Origin: Sphingomonas ginsenosidivorax
Lineage (GTDB): Bacteria; Pseudomonadota; Alphaproteobacteria; Sphingomonadales; Sphingomonadaceae
Assembly (NCBI RefSeq): GCF_007995065.1
Contig: NZ_VOQR01000001.1
Location: 3,894,998 to 3,958,997, forward strand
Length of the DNA stretch: 64,000 bases
Reading direction: 5' to 3'
A program made the translations under genes and the position numbers. The notes under the pieces were generated by a model, which saw nothing but the letters and a program-made list of their open reading frames with translations, did not search any database and was not told the origin of the DNA. Shown piece by piece: positions 8,611-16,195 of this stretch; positions within the stretch are counted from its first letter, which is position 1; every line of letters begins with the position of its first letter.

Positions 8611-9726
8611 TCAGATGTACGACCGCAGGAATTCGCCGAGCGCGACCATGGCGAGGCTCTGGCCGTACGGCATCGAGGTCAGGCGGATGTCCTTGTAGAA
8701 CTGCATCGTGTCGCCCATCGCGGTGCCGAAGCTGGTCTGCTGCAGCTCGCCGGCCTCGTCGATATTGGCGAGCACGCCGCGGACCGCCTTGATCCCGACC
8801 GCCTCATAGTGACGCGGCAGATAGCCCTTCCGCACGCCCTTCAGGATCCCGTAAGCGAAGCCCGCGGTCGCGGACGCCTCGAGATAGCTGGTCGGGTCGA
8901 CGATCAGCGTGTGCCACAGGCCGGTCTCGGCATCCTGTGTCTCGGCAAGCGTCTTTACCTGGGCGGCGAGCGTGTCGATCAGGAAGGTGCGGAACGCATC
9001 GCCCTGCGGCAGATCGAGGATCTCGATGATCTCGGGGATCGCGATCGTCACCCAGCAATTGCCGCGCGCCCACAGCGCTTCCGCAAAGTTGTGGCGGCCG
9101 TTGAAGTCCCAGCCGTGGAACCAGAGCCCGGTCTTCTTGTCGAACAGATATTTGATATGGACGAGGAACTGGCGCTTGGCCTCCTCGACATAATGCGGCC
9201 GGTTCAGCAGCAGGCCGATCTTGGCGAGCGGCAGCACCGACATCATCAGCGTGTCGTCCCACATCTCGCCGGGATTTTCGTCGTTGAAGACGATGTGCTG
9301 GAAGCCGCCTTCCTCGGTCTTGGGCAGGCCATCGGGCGCCATCAGCCACTCGGCCCAGGTGTCGAGATAGGGCACGTAGCGCGGGTCCGGCTCGTGCTCG
9401 TAGAGATAGGCGAGCGTGATGAACGGCGCCATCGTGTTGATGTTCTTGGTCGGCGTACCCTCGGCGAAGCGATCCTCGAACCACTGCTTGATGATCGCGA
9501 GCGCGGCCTGGTCGCCGGTCTGCTCGTAATAGCGCCACATCCCGAACAGGCCGACGCCGTGGGTCCATTCCCAGCCGGCCCAACCCTTGGTGTCGATGAT
9601 GCGCCCGTCTTCGAGGTGCAGCAGGAACTCGCCGGTCTCGTCCTTGATGTTGACGAGGTTGTCCATCAGCTTGGCGATCGCGTGCGTGACCTCCGCGCGG
9701 GGAATGTCGTGGGTGAGGGCAGCCAA
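8611..9726 (-). CDS. GH105/GH88-type unsaturated rhamnogalacturonyl hydrolase
   Basis: A 371-residue (alpha/alpha)6 barrel protein of the YteR/GH88-GH105 group, matching the usual 370-380 residues. Diagnostic stretches are WEWTHGVGLFGMWRYYEQTGD, GGFQHI, GEMWDDTLMMS (Asp near 156 is the expected acid), WFHGWD and EALWARGNCW. These enzymes hydrate and cleave the unsaturated galacturonyl end left by pectin lyases, releasing 5-dehydro-4-deoxy-uronate that feeds KduI/KduD. There is no signal peptide, so it acts in the cytoplasm on imported fragments. It starts with TTG right after the GH53 stop; a good AGGAGA site eight bases upstream supports that codon. Confidence 0.9.
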   Translation of the reverse strand: MAALTHDIPRAEVTHAIAKLMDNLVNIKDETGEFLLHLEDGRIIDTKGWAGWEWTHGVGLFGMWRYYEQTGDQAALAIIKQWFEDRFAEGTPTKNINTMAPFITLAYLYEHEPDPRYVPYLDTWAEWLMAPDGLPKTEEGGFQHIVFNDENPGEMWDDTLMMSVLPLAKIGLLLNRPHYVEEAKRQFLVHIKYLFDKKTGLWFHGWDFNGRHNFAEALWARGNCWVTIAIPEIIEILDLPQGDAFRTFLIDTLAAQVKTLAETQDAETGLWHTLIVDPTSYLEASATAGFAYGILKGVRKGYLPRHYEAVGIKAVRGVLANIDEAGELQQTSFGTAMGDTMQFYKDIRLTSMPYGQSLAMVALGEFLRSYI

Positions 9727-10953
9727 TTATCGTCTCCTGGTGAGGTGGTAGTCGCGCGCCATGGCTTGATAGAGCGCGCGGAATTTCGGGTCGGCGTCGT
9801 AGCGGCCGCCGTGACCGGTCGGCGGCGTGACGCCGTTCGATGCGGGCGTTCCGGCGGGCGGCTTGAGCGGCGGTACTGCACCTGGCGCCTCGGCGGCGTT
9901 GACGCCCTGCGAGAGCAGATCGGGCTTCGCGCCTTCGCCGGCGTTGCGGCCGTCGCGGTTGAAGATCGCTTCCTGGTGCCGCGTCGGCTCCCAGATATAG
10001 CTACCCCAGCCATGCGGCTGCGCGTGGACGAGGTCGTTGACGTAGCGTTTGCGCGACGAATATTCGAGCGCGACGAAGCCCAGGTCCGGATAGGCCTTGG
10101 TGAATTCGGCGAAGGTGCGCGCCCAGTCGCCCTGCGCCTGCTGCTGGTAGCAGGAGAAGCCGACGCCATCGACGCGGACGCCGCGCTGGATGAGGTTGTC
10201 GGTCCAGTATTTGACGATCGGCCAGTGCCGCCCGAGATGGTTGTGGACGATCACCTGTGCGCCTGGCACCGCTTCGCGCGCGCCGGCGATGCCGGCCTTT
10301 AGCAGTGCCGCGAACCGATCATAGCCGCCCGCGCCGGGCACGTTCATGTGCACCGCGTCGGTCTGCGGATTGCCCGTCGCGATCGTCAACGGCACGCGAC
10401 CGTCGGGCCAGAGCATGCCGAACGTCGTCTCGTTGCCGATCACGACCAGGTCGGGCGCGACGCCAGCGCGCGCCATTGCGGACAGCGTGTCGACGCTGTG
10501 GCGATGGACCGCCTCGACAAGTTGCGGAAACGGCAGCTTCGCCCAGGCCGCGGGCTTGTCCTGATGCTGCGGATCGGCCCAGTCGTCGGAGTAATGCAGC
10601 GTCAGCGACAGATGGAACCCCGCCGCCTTAATCCGTTTTGCAAAGGCGATCGTCCGCGGCAGGTCGCACCACGGGCTGCCCGGCTTCTGCCGCGAATAGC
10701 CGTTCTGCGGCGCGACGAAGAGCCGGAGCTTCATCGCGTTGAACCCGAAATCGTGCAGGATCAGCAGCGGATCCTTGCGCACGCCATCCTCGTAATAGGT
10801 CGCGCCCGCGGCCTCGTCTTCGGGGATCCACGAGACATCCGCGCCGAGCAGATAGGGGGAGCGCCGGTCGTCCGCCGCCGCGCCCGCGCCGCGCGTAAGC
10901 GAGAGCAGCCACGCCGCGCCCGCGCTTTGGCCGAGACCACGGCGCGTGATCAT
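9727..10953 (-). CDS. GH53 endo-beta-1,4-galactanase (arabinogalactanase)
   Basis: A 408-residue exported GH53. A Tat-like leader (MITRRGLGQSAG) precedes the GANVSWI-type family start (LLGADVSWIPEDE). The acid/base Glu lies in VVIGNETTFGML, and the nucleophile Glu in FVALEYSSRK. HYSDDWADP is also typical. GH53 cuts beta-1,4-galactan side chains of rhamnogalacturonan I, making galactooligosaccharides for the GH35/GH2 enzymes beside it. The C-terminal region has a Pro/Gly-rich stretch before a last helix. Its ATG overlaps the GH35 stop (ATGA) and the GH105 start follows directly, so these genes are translationally coupled. Confidence 0.92.
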   Translation of the reverse strand: MITRRGLGQSAGAAWLLSLTRGAGAAADDRRSPYLLGADVSWIPEDEAAGATYYEDGVRKDPLLILHDFGFNAMKLRLFVAPQNGYSRQKPGSPWCDLPRTIAFAKRIKAAGFHLSLTLHYSDDWADPQHQDKPAAWAKLPFPQLVEAVHRHSVDTLSAMARAGVAPDLVVIGNETTFGMLWPDGRVPLTIATGNPQTDAVHMNVPGAGGYDRFAALLKAGIAGAREAVPGAQVIVHNHLGRHWPIVKYWTDNLIQRGVRVDGVGFSCYQQQAQGDWARTFAEFTKAYPDLGFVALEYSSRKRYVNDLVHAQPHGWGSYIWEPTRHQEAIFNRDGRNAGEGAKPDLLSQGVNAAEAPGAVPPLKPPAGTPASNGVTPPTGHGGRYDADPKFRALYQAMARDYHLTRRR

Positions 10954-13900
10954 GGCTTCGGCCCCTTCAGCTCGGACGGAAGCGTTGGTGCGGCGACCAT
11001 CGTCACCGGCGCGCCGCCGCTGACATTGCGCAGCGTTACCAGCTTGACCGCCTCGAGCGTATCGCCCGGTGCGCCGTCCGAGGTGACCGCGAGCGCGACA
11101 CGGTTGGTGCCGCGGTGGTTCAGGATACCCTCCGGGATCGGGAATACGCGCTGCGGCCCGACATGCGCGACGAACTGGCCCATGTTCCAGCCGTTGACGA
11201 ACATCGACACGCGGTACTGCGCGACCGATCGCGGCTTCGTCGTGTCGCCGAAGGCAAGGCCGATCGTAGCGTCCTGGCCCTTGGGTACCGCGAGGTCGAA
11301 ACCGGTGCGGTACCAGGTCGTGCCCGCGGTCGCGGTCGCGGCGGGCAGCATCGCCGCCGCCCAGCGCCGGTCGTCGAACCCGGGCAGGTACCAGCCCGCG
11401 CGCTCGCCGAACTGGCCGCCATTGTTGGCGGGCCCACGGACCGGATCGGCGAGGTCCTCGCCGCCCTGCTTGCCCTGGATCTTCCACGCGATCGGCACGC
11501 CGAAGCTGCGCCCGCCCGGTGCCGCGACCGATACCGAGATCAGCCCGCGCGCTTCCTTGTGGAAATCGTCGGCGTCGAGGTCCCAGTTGTGGCCGTTGTT
11601 GCGTACGGTGACGCTCAGCACATGCTCGCCGGGGGTTTGCGCGGCGGCGGGAAGAGCGAAGTTCGCGAGTGCGGTGGTGATCGGGCGGGGGAGGCCGACC
11701 GGCAATTCGTGCTGGCCGATGAACTTGCCGTCGAGCCAGACCTGCAGCATCCCCGCGCCACCGCCGCCGTAAAACAGCGCGATCGACTTGGCGTCGGGCG
11801 TGCCGGTGAAGCGGCCGCGATACCAGACGTCGCCGTCGTGGAAGCCGTAGGAGTCCATGCCGAGATTGGGCTGGCCGTCGGGCCGCGCGGTAATGCTGCC
11901 GCTCGCGCGCGTGTCGACCGCCTGCCAGCGTGAATCGTCGAACGCGGGGTCCGCTTCGGGCGACCCCTTTGCCATCCGCCAGCCAGTCAGCGCGGGCAGT
12001 GTGACCGCGGCGGGACCCGGCAGCGTGCCGGTACGGCTGCCAAGCACGGAGGAGGTGAGCGTGACGGGCGCGCCGTTCCAGCGCACCATTTTGGACGAGG
12101 CGGGCGCCCAGATTTCGATCGGCGTTTGCGCATCGGTATCGCCGGTCAGCGCGAGCGTGCCGCTGGTCGCGGTCGCGTGGCGGAGCAGCGCCGGACCGCG
12201 CACCAAGGCGCTGCCGTCGCGCCAGTAGCGGACCGCCTCGTCCTCGTCGGCGAGGATCAGCGTTGCCGCGGGACGGCCGCCGCCCTCGATCCGGACTACC
12301 GCGCGGCCCTGGTGCGCGTAGCCGAGCTTCAGGTCGCCTTTCGCTGCATCGAACGCGCTCGTCACGGTGCCTTCGAGCAATGTGACCTTGGGTGCGCTGG
12401 TGTAGCGCAACACGGTCTCGCCGGGCTCGCCCGCGCGGCCGTAGAGCAGCATCAGGTCGCTGCCGTCGATCGTCAGCGCGCTCTGCAGCTCGGAGGTCGA
12501 ATAGACCAGCCGCTGCTTGCCGAGCGTGACGCCCGCGACCAGCCATTTCGCGTCATAGCCGTTGAGTCGCATGGGGAAGCTGTACCGCCCGTCGGGCAGG
12601 TCCGCGGCGATCGTGAAGCTGTCGTCGGTCCGCCCGTTCGACGGCTTGTGCGTCACCATCAGGAAGCGCGCGTCGCTCTCGGGGTTCTTGTTGTGGTACA
12701 CCTGCACATTGGGCGACGAGACCTGCACCGCGCCCGCCGGCACCATGCCTGCAAGATCGGGAACGGTCGCGATCAGCCCGCCGAGCTGCTTCATCTCCTG
12801 CGCCTTGGGCCGGATGCCGCGGTCCTCGGAGATCGCCGAGCCGTAATCATAGCTGGTGAACACCACCGGACCCGGCAGCCAGCCCCAGCTGGTGCCGCCA
12901 TAGCCCATATAGACGCTGTGGATGTCGATTCCGTTGGCGAGGTTGGTGCCGTAGAACACGCGCTGGAACCGCTTGCCGCGCTGGATCGCGTTGCATTCGT
13001 AGCCGCCGTTCGATCCCCAATAATCGAACCAGCCGCCGCCGAATTCGGCGAGGAAGCCCGGCGTGTTAGGCGAGGCGGACGCGCCGCCCTTCGCGCCACC
13101 GGGGCCGTAAAAGCCCCAGTCGGGCGCCGCCGAGCCGCGCGTCGGCTTGCCCTCGACGGTGCAGGTGCCGCCGGGATAGCCGTCGAACGCGTAGAGGTCG
13201 TTCGGCCCCTTCACGACGTTCTGGATAGTCGAGCTCTCGGGCACCCAATAGCCGTTGCGGCCCTGGTCGTTGTGGAAGATCGGCACGGTGATGCCGTCGG
13301 CGCGGGCCTTGGCGTAGAGGTGATCCATGTAGCGGCGCTGCGCGGGCGTCGTCAGCGCCAGCTCGTTCTCGATCTGGTGCAGGATGACGGTGCCCTTGCG
13401 GCCCTTGGCATCGGCGTTGATCTGGTGGCGCGCGATGATCGCGTCGATCTTCGTCAGCCACTCGTCCGCCGCTGCCATATACGCGGGATCGTCGGTGCGG
13501 GCGCGGCCGCGCTGGTTGACCAGCCAGCCGGGGAAGCCGCCGCGCGACAGCTCGGCGTTCACATACGGCCCGGCGCGGGTCATGACGTAGAGCCCTTCCT
13601 CCTCCGCCATCTGCAGCACGCGGTCGACGTCGCGGACGCCGGTGAAGTCGTACACACCCTGTTTCGGGCTATGGTATCCCCAGTCGAAATAGATCGCGAC
13701 GGTGTTGAACCCGCTCGCCTTCAGCTTCTGCAGGATGTCGCGCCATAGGTCGGGGCTGGGCAGGCGGAACGGGTGGAATTCCGCCGACCAGATCACCTGC
13801 CGCTTGCCGTCGATCATCAGCGAGCGCGCATCGTACGACACCCGGCCGAACGTCTTCACGGGCGCGGACAGGTTCTGCGTCGGCGACGCGACCTGCGCCT

Positions 13901-13955
13901 GCGCGGGGACGCTCAGGACGGAGGACAGCAACGCGGCGGTGAACAGGCGGACCAC
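10950..13955 (-). CDS. GH35 beta-galactosidase, secreted
   Basis: A large GH35 enzyme of about 1001 residues. After a signal peptide (VVRLFTAALLSSVLSVPAQA) the barrel shows WSAEFHPFRLPSP, HQIENEL with the acid/base Glu (near 195) and FLAEFGGGW with the nucleophile Glu (near 302), followed by several beta-sandwich domains including two jelly-roll-like carbohydrate-binding segments (DVWYRGRF and TTWYRTGF). GH35 releases terminal beta-galactose. The start is set at GTG 13955, nine bases after an AGGA site that lies in the end of the mutarotase gene; TTG at 13964, overlapping the mutarotase stop, is the alternative. It works with GH53 and GH2 on galactan. Confidence 0.9.
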   Translation of the reverse strand: MVRLFTAALLSSVLSVPAQAQVASPTQNLSAPVKTFGRVSYDARSLMIDGKRQVIWSAEFHPFRLPSPDLWRDILQKLKASGFNTVAIYFDWGYHSPKQGVYDFTGVRDVDRVLQMAEEEGLYVMTRAGPYVNAELSRGGFPGWLVNQRGRARTDDPAYMAAADEWLTKIDAIIARHQINADAKGRKGTVILHQIENELALTTPAQRRYMDHLYAKARADGITVPIFHNDQGRNGYWVPESSTIQNVVKGPNDLYAFDGYPGGTCTVEGKPTRGSAAPDWGFYGPGGAKGGASASPNTPGFLAEFGGGWFDYWGSNGGYECNAIQRGKRFQRVFYGTNLANGIDIHSVYMGYGGTSWGWLPGPVVFTSYDYGSAISEDRGIRPKAQEMKQLGGLIATVPDLAGMVPAGAVQVSSPNVQVYHNKNPESDARFLMVTHKPSNGRTDDSFTIAADLPDGRYSFPMRLNGYDAKWLVAGVTLGKQRLVYSTSELQSALTIDGSDLMLLYGRAGEPGETVLRYTSAPKVTLLEGTVTSAFDAAKGDLKLGYAHQGRAVVRIEGGGRPAATLILADEDEAVRYWRDGSALVRGPALLRHATATSGTLALTGDTDAQTPIEIWAPASSKMVRWNGAPVTLTSSVLGSRTGTLPGPAAVTLPALTGWRMAKGSPEADPAFDDSRWQAVDTRASGSITARPDGQPNLGMDSYGFHDGDVWYRGRFTGTPDAKSIALFYGGGGAGMLQVWLDGKFIGQHELPVGLPRPITTALANFALPAAAQTPGEHVLSVTVRNNGHNWDLDADDFHKEARGLISVSVAAPGGRSFGVPIAWKIQGKQGGEDLADPVRGPANNGGQFGERAGWYLPGFDDRRWAAAMLPAATATAGTTWYRTGFDLAVPKGQDATIGLAFGDTTKPRSVAQYRVSMFVNGWNMGQFVAHVGPQRVFPIPEGILNHRGTNRVALAVTSDGAPGDTLEAVKLVTLRNVSGGAPVTMVAAPTLPSELKGPKP

Positions 13956-13960
13956 CGCGA

Positions 13961-14275
13961 TCAATCCTGGTGGAACAGCATGGGCAGCGGCCATTCCCTG
14001 GGCCGGTTGTCGGGTTCGACCTCCATCAGCGGCGCCATATGGTCCCACCAGCGCTTCATCACCGGATGGTGCGGCAGCGCCTCGCGCGTGTTCGGCTCGC
14101 GCAGTTTAAGCACCGCGAACAGCGACAGCGTGTCCTCATCGAGGAAGATCGAATAGTCATGGATGCCGCTGTCGGTCAGCAGCGCAGTGAGCTCGGGCCA
14201 GATCTCGTCGTGGCGCTTGCGATACTCGTCGATCACACCGGGCTTCAGCTGCATCTTGAATGCATGGATCGTCAT
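13961..14275 (-). CDS. rhaM: L-rhamnose mutarotase RhaM
   Basis: A 104-residue protein matching the whole RhaM/RhaU family: MTIHAFKMQLKPGVIDEY, RHDEIWPEL, DYSIFLDE, HHPVMKRWWDHMAPLME and the C-terminal WPLPMLFHQD. RhaM interconverts alpha- and beta-L-rhamnose in the cytoplasm so that the dehydrogenase or isomerase receives the right anomer. It stands first in the GH35-GH53-GH105-GH115-MFS-glycosidase run, just downstream of a 265-nt spacer carrying a probable operator. Confidence is high because the length and conserved aromatic/His positions fit. Confidence 0.95.
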   Translation of the reverse strand: MTIHAFKMQLKPGVIDEYRKRHDEIWPELTALLTDSGIHDYSIFLDEDTLSLFAVLKLREPNTREALPHHPVMKRWWDHMAPLMEVEPDNRPREWPLPMLFHQD

Positions 14276-14307
14276 CCCGGCTCTCCCATACCCATTATGT
14301 GGTATTT

Positions 14308-14329
14308 ACCTGTATTATTTGGTACAGGT
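14308..14329. promoter_or_regulatory. 22-bp inverted repeat, candidate operator upstream of rhaM
   Basis: Two perfect 7-nt arms, ACCTGTA and TACAGGT, are separated by 8 nt, in an AT-richer patch 33 bases before the rhaM start. A second small inverted repeat, GGTA-TT-TACC, abuts it at 14301-14310. The IclR-family gene lies about 1 kb away in the same train, so it is a plausible ligand-binding partner, but no other clear copy of this site was found. Confidence 0.5.
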
Positions 14330-14441
14330 GTGAATGGCCGTCGTCAAATCCTAACCGTGTGCTTCGGCGTGGTATTGCGTCCGGGTCAGCCGATGTCGCG
14401 CGGGGGCGGTTGCGCGCCAAGCCTCCCCCCTTTCCCTCAGT

Positions 14442-14522
14442 CCGTCACCCCAGCGGCGGGGCCTCGTGCAGCTATGTCACGCGCTAGCCACGGGAGATCC
14501 CAGCCTTCGCTGGGATGACGGA
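14442..14522. repeat. Imperfect interspersed palindrome between the rhamnose dehydrogenase and rhaM
   Basis: The arm at 14491-14522 (core CCAGCCTTCGCTGGGATGAC) is matched by a more diverged inverted copy at 14442-14465, with a loop that includes GTCACGCGCTAGCC. It fills most of the spacer downstream of the dehydrogenase gene, which ends at 14542. It resembles the interspersed elements at 3514, 6542, 21204 and 62004 in size and layout. It could stop transcription from the dehydrogenase; that is inference. Confidence 0.6.
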
Positions 14523-14541
14523 CCAGCGCAGACGGATCGCC

Positions 14542-15303
14542 TTATTGCAGGTTCACATAGGCCCCGCCGTCGACCAGCAGCGACGCGCCGGTGACGTAGT
14601 TGGAAAGGTCGGAGGCGAGGAAGACCGTCGGGCCGACCAGATCGTCGGGCTGGCCGAGCCGGCCGAGCGGGATGCGGCCTTCCATGTACGTCCGCTTGCC
14701 CTGGTCGGCGAGATCTTCCTTGTTGATGTCGGTGAGGATCGTGCCGGGGAACAGCGAGTTGCAGCGGATGCCGTACTTGCCGAGCGCGATGGCGACCGAC
14801 TGCATCAGCGAATGCAGCCCCGCCTTGGTCGGCGTGTAGTGCGTCTGGTATTCGCCGCCGACGAGCGCCGAAATCGACGACATCGCGATGATCGAGCCGC
14901 CATCGCCTTGCTTGACCATCTGGTTGGCGGCCGCCTGCACCATGAAATAGGCGCCGTGGAGGTTGACCTGCATGGTCCGCTCGAACGTCTCGACCGGCAT
15001 GTCGAGGAAGGCGTGGAACGGGCAGATGCCGGCATTGTTGACGAACACGTCGACGCGGCCGAGCGCCTCGGTCGCGCGCGACACGAAGTCCTTGGCGGTG
15101 GCGGGATCGGCGACGTCGCCCTGGATCGCGATACCCTTGCGACCGAGCGCCTCGATCTCGGCTACGGCGCTTTCCGCGCCTGCCACGTCGCGGGCGAAGT
15201 TCAATGCGACATCGGCGCCGTGGCGCGCGCAGCCGATCGCGACGGCGCGGCCGATACCAGCGGACGCGCCGGTGACGAGCACGGTTTTACCTTCGAGCAA
15301 CAT
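14542..15303 (-). CDS. SDR oxidoreductase, probable L-rhamnose 1-dehydrogenase
   Basis: A 253-residue classical short-chain dehydrogenase: cofactor loop TGASAGIG at the N-terminus, NNAG, then Ser (near 141) and YTPTK (Tyr near 154, Lys near 158) as the catalytic residues. L-rhamnose 1-dehydrogenases of the non-phosphorylated rhamnose pathway belong to this family. The gene sits between an IclR regulator and the rhamnose mutarotase gene, and no rhamnose isomerase or kinase is in the window. Oxidation of L-rhamnose to the lactone is therefore the preferred reading. Other sugar or 3-oxoacyl SDRs look similar, so the substrate rests on context. Confidence 0.8.
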   Translation of the reverse strand: MLLEGKTVLVTGASAGIGRAVAIGCARHGADVALNFARDVAGAESAVAEIEALGRKGIAIQGDVADPATAKDFVSRATEALGRVDVFVNNAGICPFHAFLDMPVETFERTMQVNLHGAYFMVQAAANQMVKQGDGGSIIAMSSISALVGGEYQTHYTPTKAGLHSLMQSVAIALGKYGIRCNSLFPGTILTDINKEDLADQGKRTYMEGRIPLGRLGQPDDLVGPTVFLASDLSNYVTGASLLVDGGAYVNLQ

Positions 15304-15336
15304 GATAGTCTCCTTGGAAATCGGGTCGGCGCGGGG

Positions 15337-16140
15337 TCAGCGCGGGGTCGGCTCGTGGCCGAGTTCGCGGCTGATCGCGGCGGCGGTGTCGCGGACCTCG
15401 TCGGTCAGCGCGGTCATGCGGTCGTCGCTCATATATTGCGCCGCGCTCGACACGCTGATCGCGCCGACGATCTTCCCCGCGGCGTCGCGGATCGGGGCGG
15501 ACACGCAGCGCACCTGATCCTCGTTCTCCTCGAGATCGAACGCGCGGCCGCACGCGGCATAGCCTTGCATCCGATCGAACCAGAGCACGGGATCGACCTT
15601 GAACGCGCTGGCGGCCTGCTCGGTGGCGAAGCGGTCCTTCCAGTAGCTCGGGCTGTGATCGAGCATCAGCGCCTTGCCGAGACCCGTCGAGGTGAGCGGC
15701 TGGCGATCGCCGACGCGGCTCGAGATGGTGATGCGCCGGCGGCCGGGCACCTTGTCGAGATAGAGCGCGGCGTCGCCGTCGAGGATGCCGAGATGCACCG
15801 TATCCTCGGTCGAGGCGGACAGGTCCTCAAGATAGGGCCGCGCGACCTGCACGAGATCGGCCTGTGCCTGCGCGAGCGTGCCGAGCAGCAACAGCTTGGG
15901 CCCCAGCCGGTAACCGGCGCGCGGGGTGAAGGCGAGATAGCCGCGATCGACCAGCGCGCTCAGCAGGCGATGCGTCGTACTCTTGGTCAGGTCGAGCTTG
16001 GTGGCGAGTTCGCTGAGCGTCAGCACCTCGTGGCTTACCGCCTCGATCAGGTCGAGCCCGCGCATGAGCGTCTGGCTGCCCGCGCCGACTGCGCTACCGG
16101 CGGTTTCGGGCTGTTCGGCAGTGGCCGTGGATGTCGTCAT
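15337..16140 (-). CDS. IclR-family transcriptional regulator
   Basis: A 267-residue regulator with an N-terminal winged helix (LTLSELATKLDLTKSTTHRLLSAL, about residues 40-65) and a C-terminal IclR ligand domain (GKALMLDHSP, GCGRAF-like AACGRAFD, ISVSSAAQYM). An ATG at 16146 is possible, but the ATG at 16140 has an AGGA site seven bases upstream and is preferred. It lies head of the rhamnose dehydrogenase gene and probably controls the rhamnose/galactan part of the train. The inducer is unknown; rhamnose, rhamnonate or 2-keto-3-deoxy-rhamnonate are the obvious candidates. Confidence 0.88.
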   Translation of the reverse strand: MTTSTATAEQPETAGSAVGAGSQTLMRGLDLIEAVSHEVLTLSELATKLDLTKSTTHRLLSALVDRGYLAFTPRAGYRLGPKLLLLGTLAQAQADLVQVARPYLEDLSASTEDTVHLGILDGDAALYLDKVPGRRRITISSRVGDRQPLTSTGLGKALMLDHSPSYWKDRFATEQAASAFKVDPVLWFDRMQGYAACGRAFDLEENEDQVRCVSAPIRDAAGKIVGAISVSSAAQYMSDDRMTALTDEVRDTAAAISRELGHEPTPR

Positions 16141-16195
16141 GCCCATATCCTAGAGCCGCGGTCTGCATGCTGGCAATCGGCGATTGCGCGACGGG

